Assembly: GCA_034408895.1 (NCBI GenBank)
Contig: JAWXCI010000084.1
Location: forward strand, 45,569-109,568
Origin: UBA4660 sp034408895
GTDB taxonomy: Bacteria; Bacteroidota; Bacteroidia; Flavobacteriales_D; Sanyastnellaceae
Direction of reading: 5' to 3'
DNA: 64,000 nt
This document shows positions 9,378 to 17,996 of this stretch, piece by piece. Below the pieces are notes generated by a model that saw only the letters and a program-made list of their open reading frames with translations, made no database searches and was not told the origin of the DNA. Each line of letters begins with the position of its first letter. Position 1 is the stretch's first letter. The translations under genes and the position numbers were made by a program.

Positions 9378-10361
9378 TCAGACCACCAAAAGATTACATC
9401 CGCGAACATCAGCATGATCGAAGCGCCCAAGCACTTCGAAATTTCCATCAGGGTTCAATCTGCCGAGGTCATCGGTGGCTACAAATGCGCAGGAATCTTT
9501 GTTGGCTAGATCCATCACATTGATTCCTCCTGTTTTTCCTGTTTGAACCGGGGAAAAAGGATCGGTGACATCGCGAATGGAAACCTGCATCCAGGGCGGA
9601 CATTGGAAAAGCCCATTGCCACGAGAGTAGGCTTGGCTCAACAGTTCTGTCATTCCATACTCGCTGTGGACGGATGGAAGACCGAAAGACTTGTTCAGGA
9701 GTGTATGAACCTCTTCGCGTGTCAATTCTTCCCTCCTTCCCTTCATACCACCGGTTTCCATCATCAAAGTTTGATTCAACTTACCAGGATATTTTTCCGC
9801 AAAATCCATCAGCGCAAACGTGACCCCGATGAGCAGTGTTTTTTGTCCTGCGCTTTCCAGCTTATGCAATCGTGAATGCAGTTGATCTAAATTATCCAGG
9901 AAAAAACCGTTCATTGGATGTTCACTCATTTTCATCAGTTCATCTACCATGTAAATAAGCGATGAACCGCTGCGTTCCATGTACGATGGCAGCAATGCCA
10001 GAATGCACCATTGTGAAGGTTCACCATAAAATTTCCTGAAGGCCTCAGTCAATGAATTTCTGCAAACAGAAAGGTGTTTTATCCAATGAGAACTTGTGCT
10101 TTGGCCAGAAGTTCCACTGCTGGTAAAAATCTTTTCAGGAGCAAAGTCACCGCACTTCACTTCATGAGTTTTGAAAAAAGAAATGGGTAAAAAGGGAATT
10201 TGTCCGCAATGAACAACTTCATTTGGAACGATGCCAAGCGCGAGAACATAATTCCGGTACACCTGATTTTTTTCAGCTTGGTAATGAAATAAATCAAGCG
10301 CATGTTGGTTAAACGATTCCTGGCTGTTGATGGAAAAAATAAGATTCGAACGGGGTATCAC
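9378..10361 (-). CDS. LuxE/acyl-protein synthetase family acyltransferase
   Basis: 327 aa. The adenylate-forming signature KIFTSSGTSGQSTSSHW lies around residues 80-100, as in the LuxE acyl-protein synthetase family, relatives of phenylacetate-CoA ligase. Later motifs are GGMKGRREELTREEV, SEYGMTELLSQAYS and ATDDLGRLNPDGNFEVLGR, which follow the adenylation-enzyme order. The enzyme probably activates an acyl group with ATP, but no luxCD partners lie nearby, so the substrate is unknown. In Bacteroidota such single-copy LuxE-like genes are often near fatty-acid or surface-lipid genes (general knowledge). It faces tyrS tail to tail; the 192 bp between them hold only a weak inverted repeat (GCGCGA/TCGCGC, near 9216-9241) with no T-run. 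Confidence 0.82.
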   Translation of the reverse strand: MIPRSNLIFSINSQESFNQHALDLFHYQAEKNQVYRNYVLALGIVPNEVVHCGQIPFLPISFFKTHEVKCGDFAPEKIFTSSGTSGQSTSSHWIKHLSVCRNSLTEAFRKFYGEPSQWCILALLPSYMERSGSSLIYMVDELMKMSEHPMNGFFLDNLDQLHSRLHKLESAGQKTLLIGVTFALMDFAEKYPGKLNQTLMMETGGMKGRREELTREEVHTLLNKSFGLPSVHSEYGMTELLSQAYSRGNGLFQCPPWMQVSIRDVTDPFSPVQTGKTGGINVMDLANKDSCAFVATDDLGRLNPDGNFEVLGRFDHADVRGCNLLVV

Positions 10362-10393
10362 TTTGCAGGCAAAATTGAACTAATTTTGGAAGG

Positions 10394-10906
10394 ATGAAAA
10401 ACTGTATTTTTTTTATATCAGCACTCACAGCACTATCCCTTGTTTCATGCTTGAAGCCAAATGAATTTCCTGATGAACCTGCACTGGAGTTTGGTGAGTT
10501 TCTCCGCTACTCCGATGATTCTGCCAAACTCATCCTCAATTTTACTGATGGCGATGGCAACTTTGGTTTAACCGCTGCCGACACCTCCGGCACTTACTGT
10601 TCACAATGCATGGCTTATTACAATCTCTATTGCGAATACTATGAATTGCAGAATGGGCAATGGGTGCATCTTCCGCTTATTCCATTCCTGCCGTTCAACC
10701 AGATTGCATTTTACTACCGTGTGCCCTGGGTTATGCCTACCGGGCAAGAAAAAGCGCAACAGGGCGAATTGGAAATTACCATGCGCGGCAACTATGGGTA
10801 TTGGCTGGAAAGCGAATTCGATACAGCTCGATTCGAAATACATATTGTGGATCGTTCACTCAATGAAAGCAATGTGGTGCGAACTCCGGCATTCATCAAG
10901 CCGTGA
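10394..10906 (+). CDS. Small secreted lipoprotein of unknown function
   Basis: 170 aa with a lipoprotein signal peptide (MKNCIFFISALTALSLVSC, lipobox LVSC). The mature part begins with a polar stretch and contains LNFTDGDGNFGL, a motif often seen in small Bacteroidota lipoproteins where an acidic loop follows a beta strand, and a CSQC pair. It is predicted to be mostly beta and to sit in the outer membrane. No enzyme motif is visible. TAATTTTG at 10381-10388, just upstream, resembles a -7 promoter element, though a TTTG is only 15 nt away. It is divergent from the LuxE-like gene and convergent with the membrane protein at 10909-11418. Confidence 0.75.
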   Translation: MKNCIFFISALTALSLVSCLKPNEFPDEPALEFGEFLRYSDDSAKLILNFTDGDGNFGLTAADTSGTYCSQCMAYYNLYCEYYELQNGQWVHLPLIPFLPFNQIAFYYRVPWVMPTGQEKAQQGELEITMRGNYGYWLESEFDTARFEIHIVDRSLNESNVVRTPAFIKP

Positions 10907-10908
10907 GA

Positions 10909-11418
10909 TCACGATTTGAAACGCTCAACGAAACCGCTTAGTTTTTCCTGGTATTCTTTACCGCGCTTCTCCGCAAAATAATCGGCACCAAGCGAAAACA
11001 ACGCTTCCATAGCCAGCGCAATTCCCAACCCAAACCAAAAGTTTTTTTGCTCGCGGAAAACAAAAAATAACGCGATGCCCGCAATGGCCAGTGTTATTTC
11101 TACCCATCTTAACACCACAAAATATTTCATGACTTTTTCCATGCGCGGCAATTCTTCTTCCCTGATTTTCCCCGGAGCCATGTCCTGACTATATGAAACA
11201 TCCGTGCGCTGCCGGTCGCTGCTGCGGTAAACAGAAAACCCAACTGCAAAGTGGATGGCACCGACAACAAGTAGTGGAATGGCCGCACCTGTAAATGCAG
11301 GTTTCTTCATTACCAGAAAAAAAATAGCGCACAATATTGCCGCCACAGCAACAATCATAAAAATCATGCTTTCGCTTTTCTCTGAGTTGAAATACGATTC
11401 GATGTCAGTTTTGGTCAT
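10909..11418 (-). CDS. Conserved hypothetical integral membrane protein
   Basis: 169 aa. Four hydrophobic segments are visible: residues about 17-37, 43-65, 99-117 and 126-146. A charged cytoplasmic-type loop with DRQRTDVSYSQDM sits between segments two and three, and the C-terminus is charged (AEKRGKEYQEKLSGF). No enzymatic motif is seen and I do not recognise a named family. It ends two bases after the lipoprotein gene on the other strand and starts about 100 bp from the divergent NeuB-like gene. Confidence 0.7.
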   Translation of the reverse strand: MTKTDIESYFNSEKSESMIFMIVAVAAILCAIFFLVMKKPAFTGAAIPLLVVGAIHFAVGFSVYRSSDRQRTDVSYSQDMAPGKIREEELPRMEKVMKYFVVLRWVEITLAIAGIALFFVFREQKNFWFGLGIALAMEALFSLGADYFAEKRGKEYQEKLSGFVERFKS

Positions 11419-11517
11419 GATAAAAAAATAGATTGAAGGGATTCAAAAGTACTCGGAATGCCTTGAATACATCAGCCTTATGCGCACATCTTACTTTAGC
11501 CCGCCTTATTCAATCCT

Positions 11518-12219
11518 ATGTTTATTATTTCAGAAATTTTTCCGCAGCACAGTGGCAGTCTTGAGGTTGCCGAACAAATGATATTGCAAAGCAAAATGGC
11601 TGGTGCCGATGCTGTAAAGATTCAACTTTACACTGCGACACAATTCGGGGCAGAAAGAGCCTATCTCGAACTTTCCAAAGACGGATTGAAACGGCTGAAC
11701 GATTATGCGCTAACCCTTCGCATCCCGCTTTTTGCAACACCCTTTACTCTCGACAGGTTAGAATGGTGCATTGATCTCGACCTGCCCTACCTCAAAGTCG
11801 CAGCACGAATGCACCGCGAATCCCCGGAATTGGTCAAGAAGATAATGTCGTATAAAAAACCAACCTTTGTCTCCATTCCCAGCGACCTGGATACGGGAGA
11901 AGTGAAGAAATACGATCATTCCATTTACCTCTATTGTGTAATGAAATATCCCACACGAGTAGATGAATTCCAGATGCCCGACTTTTCCAATTCACTTTTC
12001 CACGGCATCAGCGATCATACACTTGGCAATGCAGGTGCACTTTTCGCATCGGCCCATGGGGCGCAGTATCTTGAGAAACACTTTACACTTAGGAAATCTT
12101 TTCAATACGAAACCGAAAAAGCACATCTTGGTGCCATGAACATGGACGACCTTGCAGAAATAAAACAAACGGCATTTGAATTCGAAAGGATCCGCAAGGC
12201 GATAGGATTGGACAAGTGA
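11518..12219 (+). CDS. NeuB-family (sialic-acid synthase-like) TIM-barrel protein without SAF domain
   Basis: 233 aa. Family landmarks are AGADAVKIQLYTATQFG (phosphoenolpyruvate/metal site region), IPLFATPFTLDRLEWC, LPYLKVAARM, and FHGISDHTLGNAGALFASA followed by QYLEKHFTLRK. NeuB enzymes condense PEP with ManNAc or a related sugar to make nonulosonic acids. True synthases are about 340 aa and carry a C-terminal SAF/antifreeze domain; here the gene ends right after the barrel. It heads a string of glycan genes, so a role in a surface sugar is likely, but without the SAF domain the reaction may differ. No neuA, neuC or pse genes are in the window. Confidence 0.8.
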   Translation: MFIISEIFPQHSGSLEVAEQMILQSKMAGADAVKIQLYTATQFGAERAYLELSKDGLKRLNDYALTLRIPLFATPFTLDRLEWCIDLDLPYLKVAARMHRESPELVKKIMSYKKPTFVSIPSDLDTGEVKKYDHSIYLYCVMKYPTRVDEFQMPDFSNSLFHGISDHTLGNAGALFASAHGAQYLEKHFTLRKSFQYETEKAHLGAMNMDDLAEIKQTAFEFERIRKAIGLDK

Positions 12220-12256
12220 GTTTGTACCACAAGAAATTTATTCAACCGCGAGAGCA

Positions 12257-12775
12257 TTGCTTAACGATCTAAAAATTGTCATTGGCCTTCTGAAAAAAAT
12301 TCTCGATGCCCGGTCTCCAGTATCCGGTGAGGCTAGCAATGAATGGCTGGTAAAGCAATGCCTCCTTCACAACGTTACTTACCAACTTACCGCAGAAGCA
12401 TCGCACGACAAATGGATTGGTTTTCGTGAATTAAAGAGAACCACAAAAAATATTTTCGCACGGAAGTCCGCAACCCAACAATTGGAGCAGGCAAGTTCTT
12501 CTGTGGTGCTGGGCGGCTTCATGGCAAGCCAGGAAGTAATCGTCAACTACATAGAATTTGAGACCGGGAAAAAAATAGGATGGTACCTGGCCAAAACTGA
12601 ATGGCCTGAAGTTTCTGCTCCCGGAAAATTCGTGTTCTGGTGGAAATGGTTTTGGTTCTCAATGCCTTTTGCATTTCGATGCATCACTGAACCTAATCGC
12701 ACCAATATTGCGCTGCTGATTCGCGAAACTGCCGATACTGCCCTGTTGCTTTTCTGGTTAAGGAAAAAAAAATAA
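12257..12775 (+). CDS. N-terminal part of a frameshift-split glycosyltransferase-like protein
   Basis: 172 aa from a TTG start; no ATG or GTG is available in this frame after the in-frame stop at 12203. The frame ends at TAA 12773 directly behind nine A (12764-12772). A net -1 slip (or one more A) joins it to the next frame and gives the natural junction RKKKIKHVYNFLPYELDSN. The part shows no known motif except a hydrophobic stretch WWKWFWFSMPFAF. Together with 12781-13602 it would make a protein of about 448 aa. The flanking genes (NeuB-like, GT2, GT4) suggest surface-glycan synthesis. The lesion could be real, a slippage site or a sequencing error. Confidence 0.6.
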   Translation: MLNDLKIVIGLLKKILDARSPVSGEASNEWLVKQCLLHNVTYQLTAEASHDKWIGFRELKRTTKNIFARKSATQQLEQASSSVVLGGFMASQEVIVNYIEFETGKKIGWYLAKTEWPEVSAPGKFVFWWKWFWFSMPFAFRCITEPNRTNIALLIRETADTALLLFWLRKKK

Positions 12776-12780
12776 AACAT

Positions 12781-13602
12781 GTGTACAACTTTTTGCCCTA
12801 CGAATTGGATAGCAACCTCATTTCGCTCCTTTGTCGCCAACATGAAATACAGGTAACGAAAATTCCTAGCAGCGGCCCGCTGTCCACCCACAACCGGATA
12901 ATGATTAGTGACGAAGTTGCTTTCAGTTCATCCTATCACAATGAGGAATATGCATTGTACCGCGAGAGTATCCGCACTTCCAAAGTATTGATGTGGGGAC
13001 CTGAACGCGCCTACACTTACATCCATCGTTATTCCGCATCACCTCTTGCAACTCCGCAAAAGACAATTGGATTTTACTCCCACGGAGCCTGGATCCGGCA
13101 GGCCGATGATCATGCTTCCGATGGATTAAACATAGGTGATGCCGAACTCAATTTACTGAATCACTTGGCAGTCTTTATGAAAAATAATCCCGGGTATTCG
13201 CTCATTGTTTTTCCGCATCCGCGTGAGCGGAATGAAAAGAGATGGAACGACACACAGGATTTCTACTCGAAACATTTGCACTCCACCAGATTTTCGTTTG
13301 CTGCAAAAGGAATTGCCACTGCGCACAGTTTTGAAATAGTGGATATTGCTGTTGCTGCATTCAGCACAATTGTTTTTGAGCGGCTGTTCTGCGGATTTAA
13401 AACACTTATCGGCAACTATGGAATTCCGGGCTTCCCAATTGAGGACAGTACTCTGCAAAATATCTGTTTCAATTCGCTGGAGACGATGAGTTCCAAAATT
13501 TTATCGGCATGTACACAAAGCACTGATGAGTTTTTTTCCACGAACAAAATTTCGGGTTACCGATTTCATGCTTATCCAAAATATACGCAGCCGATTCACT
13601 GA
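12781..13602 (+). CDS. C-terminal part of the same split glycosyltransferase-like protein
   Basis: 273 aa if started at GTG 12781, but reading upstream in this frame gives KKIKHVYNF, so the GTG is more likely an internal codon. Motifs resemble the C-terminal half of GT-B-type capsule or teichoic-acid glycosyl(phospho)transferases: KTIGFYSHGAWIRQADDH (near residue 100), YSLIVFPHPRERNEKRW, and DIAVAAFSTIVFERLFCGFKTLI, where an acidic residue plus a Ser/Thr-rich turn and FE motif usually bind the donor. No exact family can be named. It lies 66 bp before a GT2 gene, in the glycan cluster. Confidence 0.62.
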   Translation: MYNFLPYELDSNLISLLCRQHEIQVTKIPSSGPLSTHNRIMISDEVAFSSSYHNEEYALYRESIRTSKVLMWGPERAYTYIHRYSASPLATPQKTIGFYSHGAWIRQADDHASDGLNIGDAELNLLNHLAVFMKNNPGYSLIVFPHPRERNEKRWNDTQDFYSKHLHSTRFSFAAKGIATAHSFEIVDIAVAAFSTIVFERLFCGFKTLIGNYGIPGFPIEDSTLQNICFNSLETMSSKILSACTQSTDEFFSTNKISGYRFHAYPKYTQPIH

Positions 13603-13668
13603 TCAATCCGTCATGAATTCCATTGATTCCTCTGGCAGCAATCTAGATCATGGCTAAACATTTCAACA

Positions 13669-14634
13669 ATGAATGAGTTGGCAAGACAAGCATTTTCAGC
13701 CGATAACCCTAGAGTTTCCGTTATCATTCCCTGCTTCAATGTCAGTGAATATATTGCTGATGCGGTGCGCTCGGTGATGCCCGACAACCAGGATTTTGTT
13801 TCGGAAATCATTTGCGTGGACAATGGTTCCACCGACAACACAATTGACATTCTTGAGCAATTAAAAAAAGAATGCAGCCTTGTCTTTATAACACACGAAG
13901 AAAAAAAAGGAGCTTGTGCTGCGAGAAACAAAGGCATTAAAATTTCATCGGGCGAGTGTATCCAGTTTCTTGATGCTGATGATGTACTTAAGAAAAGCAA
14001 GATCAGCCACCAACTGGAATTTTCAAACCAAAACAATGGAGCCAACGTTGCCGGAGGATTTGTTCGCCTTGCCACAACGGGAACCGAAACGAATTTTATC
14101 CCTGACAGTAATCAGTGGACTGGTTTATTCAACACCCGGTTTGGCGTCACTTCATCTCTTCTCCTTATCAGGCAAGATGTGCTGGCTGCGGGGGCATGGG
14201 ATGAAGAAATGCAAAGCAGCCAGGAGTACGACCTGATGTTTCGGATGATGAAATCGGGTGCACGGTTTGTTTCCCAAGAAGAAGCATTGACCATTGTTCG
14301 CGATAGGCCACATGGTCAAATTTCACAAGTTGATCCGCCCCCCCGATGGAGCCGATACTTGCGTCTTCGTGCTGACATCATGAAATTTCTTGATGAAACA
14401 GGAGACGCATATTTCACAAGTCATCAAACGGAATTCAAACAAGCCTTCTTCGATTTAGTGCGCACGGTTTATCCGCACGCACCTGAAGTTGCTCTTTCCT
14501 TTTATGTTGAAGTTTTGAAAAATGATTTTAACCCGGTGGTTAGCAAAGTCAGTGGAAAAAATTACATCAGACTGCACAAGTTGCTCGGCTTTCCAATAGC
14601 GGATCGAATCAAGAAACTATTTTCCGGCCATTGA
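13669..14634 (+). CDS. Family 2 glycosyltransferase
   Basis: 321 aa. GT-A fold landmarks are clear: VSVIIPCFNVSEYIADAVRS at the N-terminus, CVDNGSTDNTIDIL (nucleotide-sugar binding), KGACAARNKGIKISSGE and FLDADDVL (the DxD motif at about residue 105). The acceptor half includes WDEEMQSSQEYDLMFRMM, the usual ED-like region. It transfers a nucleotide-activated sugar to a lipid-linked or glycan acceptor on the cytoplasmic face. Its stop overlaps the TTG start of the next glycosyltransferase by four bases, so the two are probably translationally coupled. Donor and acceptor cannot be read from sequence. Confidence 0.88.
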   Translation: MNELARQAFSADNPRVSVIIPCFNVSEYIADAVRSVMPDNQDFVSEIICVDNGSTDNTIDILEQLKKECSLVFITHEEKKGACAARNKGIKISSGECIQFLDADDVLKKSKISHQLEFSNQNNGANVAGGFVRLATTGTETNFIPDSNQWTGLFNTRFGVTSSLLLIRQDVLAAGAWDEEMQSSQEYDLMFRMMKSGARFVSQEEALTIVRDRPHGQISQVDPPPRWSRYLRLRADIMKFLDETGDAYFTSHQTEFKQAFFDLVRTVYPHAPEVALSFYVEVLKNDFNPVVSKVSGKNYIRLHKLLGFPIADRIKKLFSGH

Positions 14635-15863
14635 AAATTCTCTACTACAGTGGACATCCTAACCTTAACCTTGCTGCCCTCAGCGGGCCGGGAACGCACA
14701 TGCGGGAGGTAATCCGCGCTTTTGAAAAGCAAGGACACATCGTAACGAAACTGATAATGGGTGGGGAAGAAATTGCTGAATTAAATCAGGCTAAAATTCG
14801 CAAATCGCCCTACAAAATATATCTGAAAAAAGCTTTACCTGGCGTGTTGTGGCAAACCATAAAAGATTTCAAACTCTTGCAATTTGACAAACAAGCTGTG
14901 CAGCGATTGGCCGCACTAATCGAAAAAGAAAAACCAGATTTCATCTATGAACGCGGAAACTATTTGATGACTGACTGTTCAAGAATTGCAAAACAATTTT
15001 CCATTCCGCACATCATCGAAATCAATGCACCTTATCCGGAAGAAAAAATTTCGATGGAAGGAAATTCATTGTTCATTTCAAAGGCAAGACAGGCTGAGAA
15101 ACAACAAGTGGAAATGGCCGATGCAGTGGTTGTAGTTTCAACTGTGCTGAAAGAATATCTTTTGAAAATCAATCCCGGTTCTGCATCGAAGATCCTGGTG
15201 ATTCCGAATGCAATTAATCCTGATCGCGCTAATGCTGATGCCACGAAAGTTGATGTGCTTCGCCTGCAACTTGGTATTGATATAGGCACAACCGTAATTG
15301 GTTTTGTCGGATCCATTTTCCCTTATCACGGAGTGGACAAACTCGTTCATGCGTTTAATGAACTGATGAAAAAATCTGACAAGCGAAGCATCAAACTTTT
15401 AATAGTGGGCGATGGTGTCGGTTTGAATGAATTAAAGCAATTTGTTGCCGTGAATGAATTGGAACACAAAGTGAAATTCACCGGCAATGTTCCGCACGAA
15501 GAAGTTTACACACACATTGCACTCATGGATATTGCAGTGATGGCGCGTTCCAACTGGTACGGTTCACCAGTAAAAATTTTTGAATATGCTGCCATGGGCA
15601 AAGCCGTGATTGCACCGGACAATGGTCCGGTGAAGGATGTGATGGTAAATGGTGAGGATGGGATACTGATTGGAGATGATGAGGAATTATTGAATGCACT
15701 TTTGAAATTGCTCGATGATGAATCGCTCCGAAATAAACTCGCAGAAAATTTTAATCGTAAAGTGATGAAACGTTTCACATGGGACCATGTGGCTGAAAAA
15801 ATTCTTGACCGTGCAAATGCGATTATTATGAGTAAGAAAAATATGGAGCCCCACAACACATGA
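14631..15863 (+). CDS. Family 4 glycosyltransferase
   Basis: 410 aa, GT-B fold. The N-terminal domain starts MKILYYSGHPNLNLAALSGP and has GTHMREV; the C-terminal GT1/4 donor domain has VIGFVGSIFPYHGVDKLVHA, KLLIVGDGVGLNELKQF, VKFTGNVPHEEVYTHI and FEYAAMGKAVIAPDNGPVKD, with the EX7E-type glutamate region around FEYAAMGKAV. It starts at TTG overlapping the preceding stop and ends with an ATGA overlap into the next gene. It likely adds a sugar to a growing surface glycan in the cytoplasm. Confidence 0.88.
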   Translation: MKILYYSGHPNLNLAALSGPGTHMREVIRAFEKQGHIVTKLIMGGEEIAELNQAKIRKSPYKIYLKKALPGVLWQTIKDFKLLQFDKQAVQRLAALIEKEKPDFIYERGNYLMTDCSRIAKQFSIPHIIEINAPYPEEKISMEGNSLFISKARQAEKQQVEMADAVVVVSTVLKEYLLKINPGSASKILVIPNAINPDRANADATKVDVLRLQLGIDIGTTVIGFVGSIFPYHGVDKLVHAFNELMKKSDKRSIKLLIVGDGVGLNELKQFVAVNELEHKVKFTGNVPHEEVYTHIALMDIAVMARSNWYGSPVKIFEYAAMGKAVIAPDNGPVKDVMVNGEDGILIGDDEELLNALLKLLDDESLRNKLAENFNRKVMKRFTWDHVAEKILDRANAIIMSKKNMEPHNT

Positions 15864-17011
15864 AAATTCTTTTGCTCACAGATGGTGTATTTCCTTTTGT
15901 TGTTGGCGGTATGCAAAAACATTCGCACTACCTCGCGAAATTTCTTGCATTGCGAGGGCATTATGTCACACTTGCTCATTGTGTGCACGATGGTTATCTC
16001 ACCCCGCCCTTACACGAAGTGAGGCAAAGCCTTGGCCTTGATTCTTCGCACCATTTTAACAGTGTGTGTTTGCGGTTTCCAAAAGGCGGTTGGCTTCCCG
16101 GGCATTACATCAACGAATCTTATCTCTTTTCGCGCAGCATGTACACGCAATTGAAACAAGAACTCCCGAAATTCGATTTCATTTATGCTAAAGGATTTGC
16201 TGCGTGGCATTTTCTTCATCGCAAATCGAAAGGAGAGAAATTTCCACCCATTGGAATAAAATTTCATGGCTACGAAATGTTTCAGCAAGCTGCAGATTTC
16301 AAATCGCGGTTGCAACACTGGATGCTTCGTGGCCCAACCAGGTGGAATAACCTCAACGCGGATTATGTTTTTTCGTATGGTGGAAAAATCACTTCGCTGA
16401 TTGAAAGCATCGGGGTGAATCGCGAACAGATTATTGAAATTCCCACAGGCATTGAATCCTCATGGATTGCGAAGGCAATCACTCCACTATCCAAACCTAT
16501 TCAATTTCTTTTCATCGGACGGAATGAAAGGAGAAAAGGAATTGCAGAACTCAATGAAGCATTGAGCCAACTGATAGGAAAATTAGAATTTCAATTTCAA
16601 TTCATCGGACCGGTACCTCACAGTGCGCTTATCAAATCTGATCAGATTACTTATCACGGCCAACTGACGGCAAGAGATGAAATACAACAAGTGATGGACA
16701 AGTGCCAGGTGCTGGTAACACCATCTCACAGCGAAGGAATGCCCAACGTGATAATGGAGGGAATGGCACGCGGACTTGCTGTGATTGCAACGGATGTGGG
16801 TGCCGTGCCACTTCAAGTGAGTGGTGAAAACGGCTGGTTGATTGCACCTGGAAATGCCCAAGAACTAAAAACTGCGCTTATGTCCGCGATTGAATTAGAT
16901 GGCGCTGGGCTGAATCAGAAAAGAAACCATTCTTTGCAAAGAGTAAAAGAAATGACATGGGAGAAAATTATTTTGAGAACAGAGGAAGAAATTCTGAAAC
17001 ACATACGATGA
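15860..17011 (+). CDS. Family 4 glycosyltransferase
   Basis: 383 aa, GT-B fold. It begins MKILLLTDGVFPFVVGGMQ (the glycine-rich acceptor-side loop) and has the donor domain motifs FLFIGRNERRKGIAELNEAL, ITYHGQLTARDEIQQVMDK, and VTPSHSEGMPNVIMEGMARG, which holds the EX7E signature. It overlaps the upstream GT4 stop by four bases and the downstream isoaspartyl peptidase start by four bases, so the three genes form one tight transcription unit. Sugar specificity is not readable. Confidence 0.88.
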   Translation: MKILLLTDGVFPFVVGGMQKHSHYLAKFLALRGHYVTLAHCVHDGYLTPPLHEVRQSLGLDSSHHFNSVCLRFPKGGWLPGHYINESYLFSRSMYTQLKQELPKFDFIYAKGFAAWHFLHRKSKGEKFPPIGIKFHGYEMFQQAADFKSRLQHWMLRGPTRWNNLNADYVFSYGGKITSLIESIGVNREQIIEIPTGIESSWIAKAITPLSKPIQFLFIGRNERRKGIAELNEALSQLIGKLEFQFQFIGPVPHSALIKSDQITYHGQLTARDEIQQVMDKCQVLVTPSHSEGMPNVIMEGMARGLAVIATDVGAVPLQVSGENGWLIAPGNAQELKTALMSAIELDGAGLNQKRNHSLQRVKEMTWEKIILRTEEEILKHIR

Positions 17012-17937
17012 AAAAATTTACAATTGCCATACACGGAGGTGCGGGAACTATTTCACGCACGAGCATGACGCCCGGTAAAGAAACCGAATACACAAATGCA
17101 TTGCACGAAGCACTCAATATTGGATATGCTGTTCTCGAAAGAGGTGGTGCATCGCTCGATGCAGTGGAATCTGCCGTGATGTCACTTGAAAACTGTCCCC
17201 TGTTCAATGCCGGTCGCGGTTCTGTTTTTACGCATGAGGGCCATCATGAAATGGATGCATCCATCATGGGTGGCGATACGCTTGCGGCTGGTGCGGTTGC
17301 CATCGTGCGTTCAGTGCAGAATCCAATTTCACTTGCGCGTGCGGTGATGGAACACAGCGAGCATGTGATGTTGTGCGGAGAAGGAGCGGAAGTTTTTGCG
17401 CGAAAACAAAATCTCTCGTTTCAACCTAAAAGTTATTTCAACACCGAACACCGTCATCAGCAACTGTTGAAGGCGAAGGAAGAAAACACAATTCAATTGG
17501 ATCATAGCGGTGAAAAAAAATTCGGTACAGTAGGCGCAGTGGCTTTGGACGCGAACGGCAATCTTGCAGCTGCCACCTCCACAGGAGGCATGACCAATAA
17601 GCAGTGGGGACGAATTGGTGACACACCAATTATTGGCGCTGGCACTTATGCCAACAACAAAACCTGTGCAGTTTCATGCACTGGTCATGGCGAGTTTTTC
17701 ATTCGCGCTGTGGTGGCGTATGATGTTAGTTGTTTGATGGAATACGGGGGCATGTCGTTGCAAGAAGCGAGTCAGTTGGTCATTAATGAAAAACTAGTGA
17801 AACTCGGTGGCGAAGGCGGATTTATTGCTATTGATGCATCCGGAAATATTTGTCTGCCGTTTAATTCTGAAGGGATGTATCGCGGATGGAGGAGAGCAGG
17901 TGAGATGGGCGAGGCGAGGATTTACAAGGAAGATTGA
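17008..17937 (+). CDS. Isoaspartyl peptidase / L-asparaginase (plant-type, Ntn-hydrolase)
   Basis: 309 aa from ATG 17008, which overlaps the previous stop as ATGA; a longer frame to 16957 exists but lies inside the glycosyltransferase. The start KKFTIAIHGGAGTISR and NAGRGSVFTHEGHHEMDASIM are family signatures. The nucleophile Thr is in KKFGTVGAVALD (about residue 170), where autocleavage splits the chain into alpha and beta subunits. ATSTGGMTNKQWGRIGDTPI and CTGHGEFFIR complete the active site. It hydrolyses isoaspartyl dipeptides and L-asparagine. The location at the end of the glycan unit looks incidental. Confidence 0.93.
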   Translation: MKKFTIAIHGGAGTISRTSMTPGKETEYTNALHEALNIGYAVLERGGASLDAVESAVMSLENCPLFNAGRGSVFTHEGHHEMDASIMGGDTLAAGAVAIVRSVQNPISLARAVMEHSEHVMLCGEGAEVFARKQNLSFQPKSYFNTEHRHQQLLKAKEENTIQLDHSGEKKFGTVGAVALDANGNLAAATSTGGMTNKQWGRIGDTPIIGAGTYANNKTCAVSCTGHGEFFIRAVVAYDVSCLMEYGGMSLQEASQLVINEKLVKLGGEGGFIAIDASGNICLPFNSEGMYRGWRRAGEMGEARIYKED

Positions 17938-17996
17938 GGCCAGCAGCCCACCCATGCAGCCCTCCTATATTCGCGCCCGCTTAAAAAATTCATTCC

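Noticed and set aside
9161..9448. Minus-strand 95-codon frame across the tyrS end and LuxE-like gene
   Set aside because: It overlaps both genes in another frame and reads as unlike protein (many aromatic and Trp residues without pattern).
12208..12256. Earlier start for the split glycosyltransferase
   Set aside because: The frame from 12206 has no ATG, GTG or TTG before 12257; an in-frame TAG lies at 12203.
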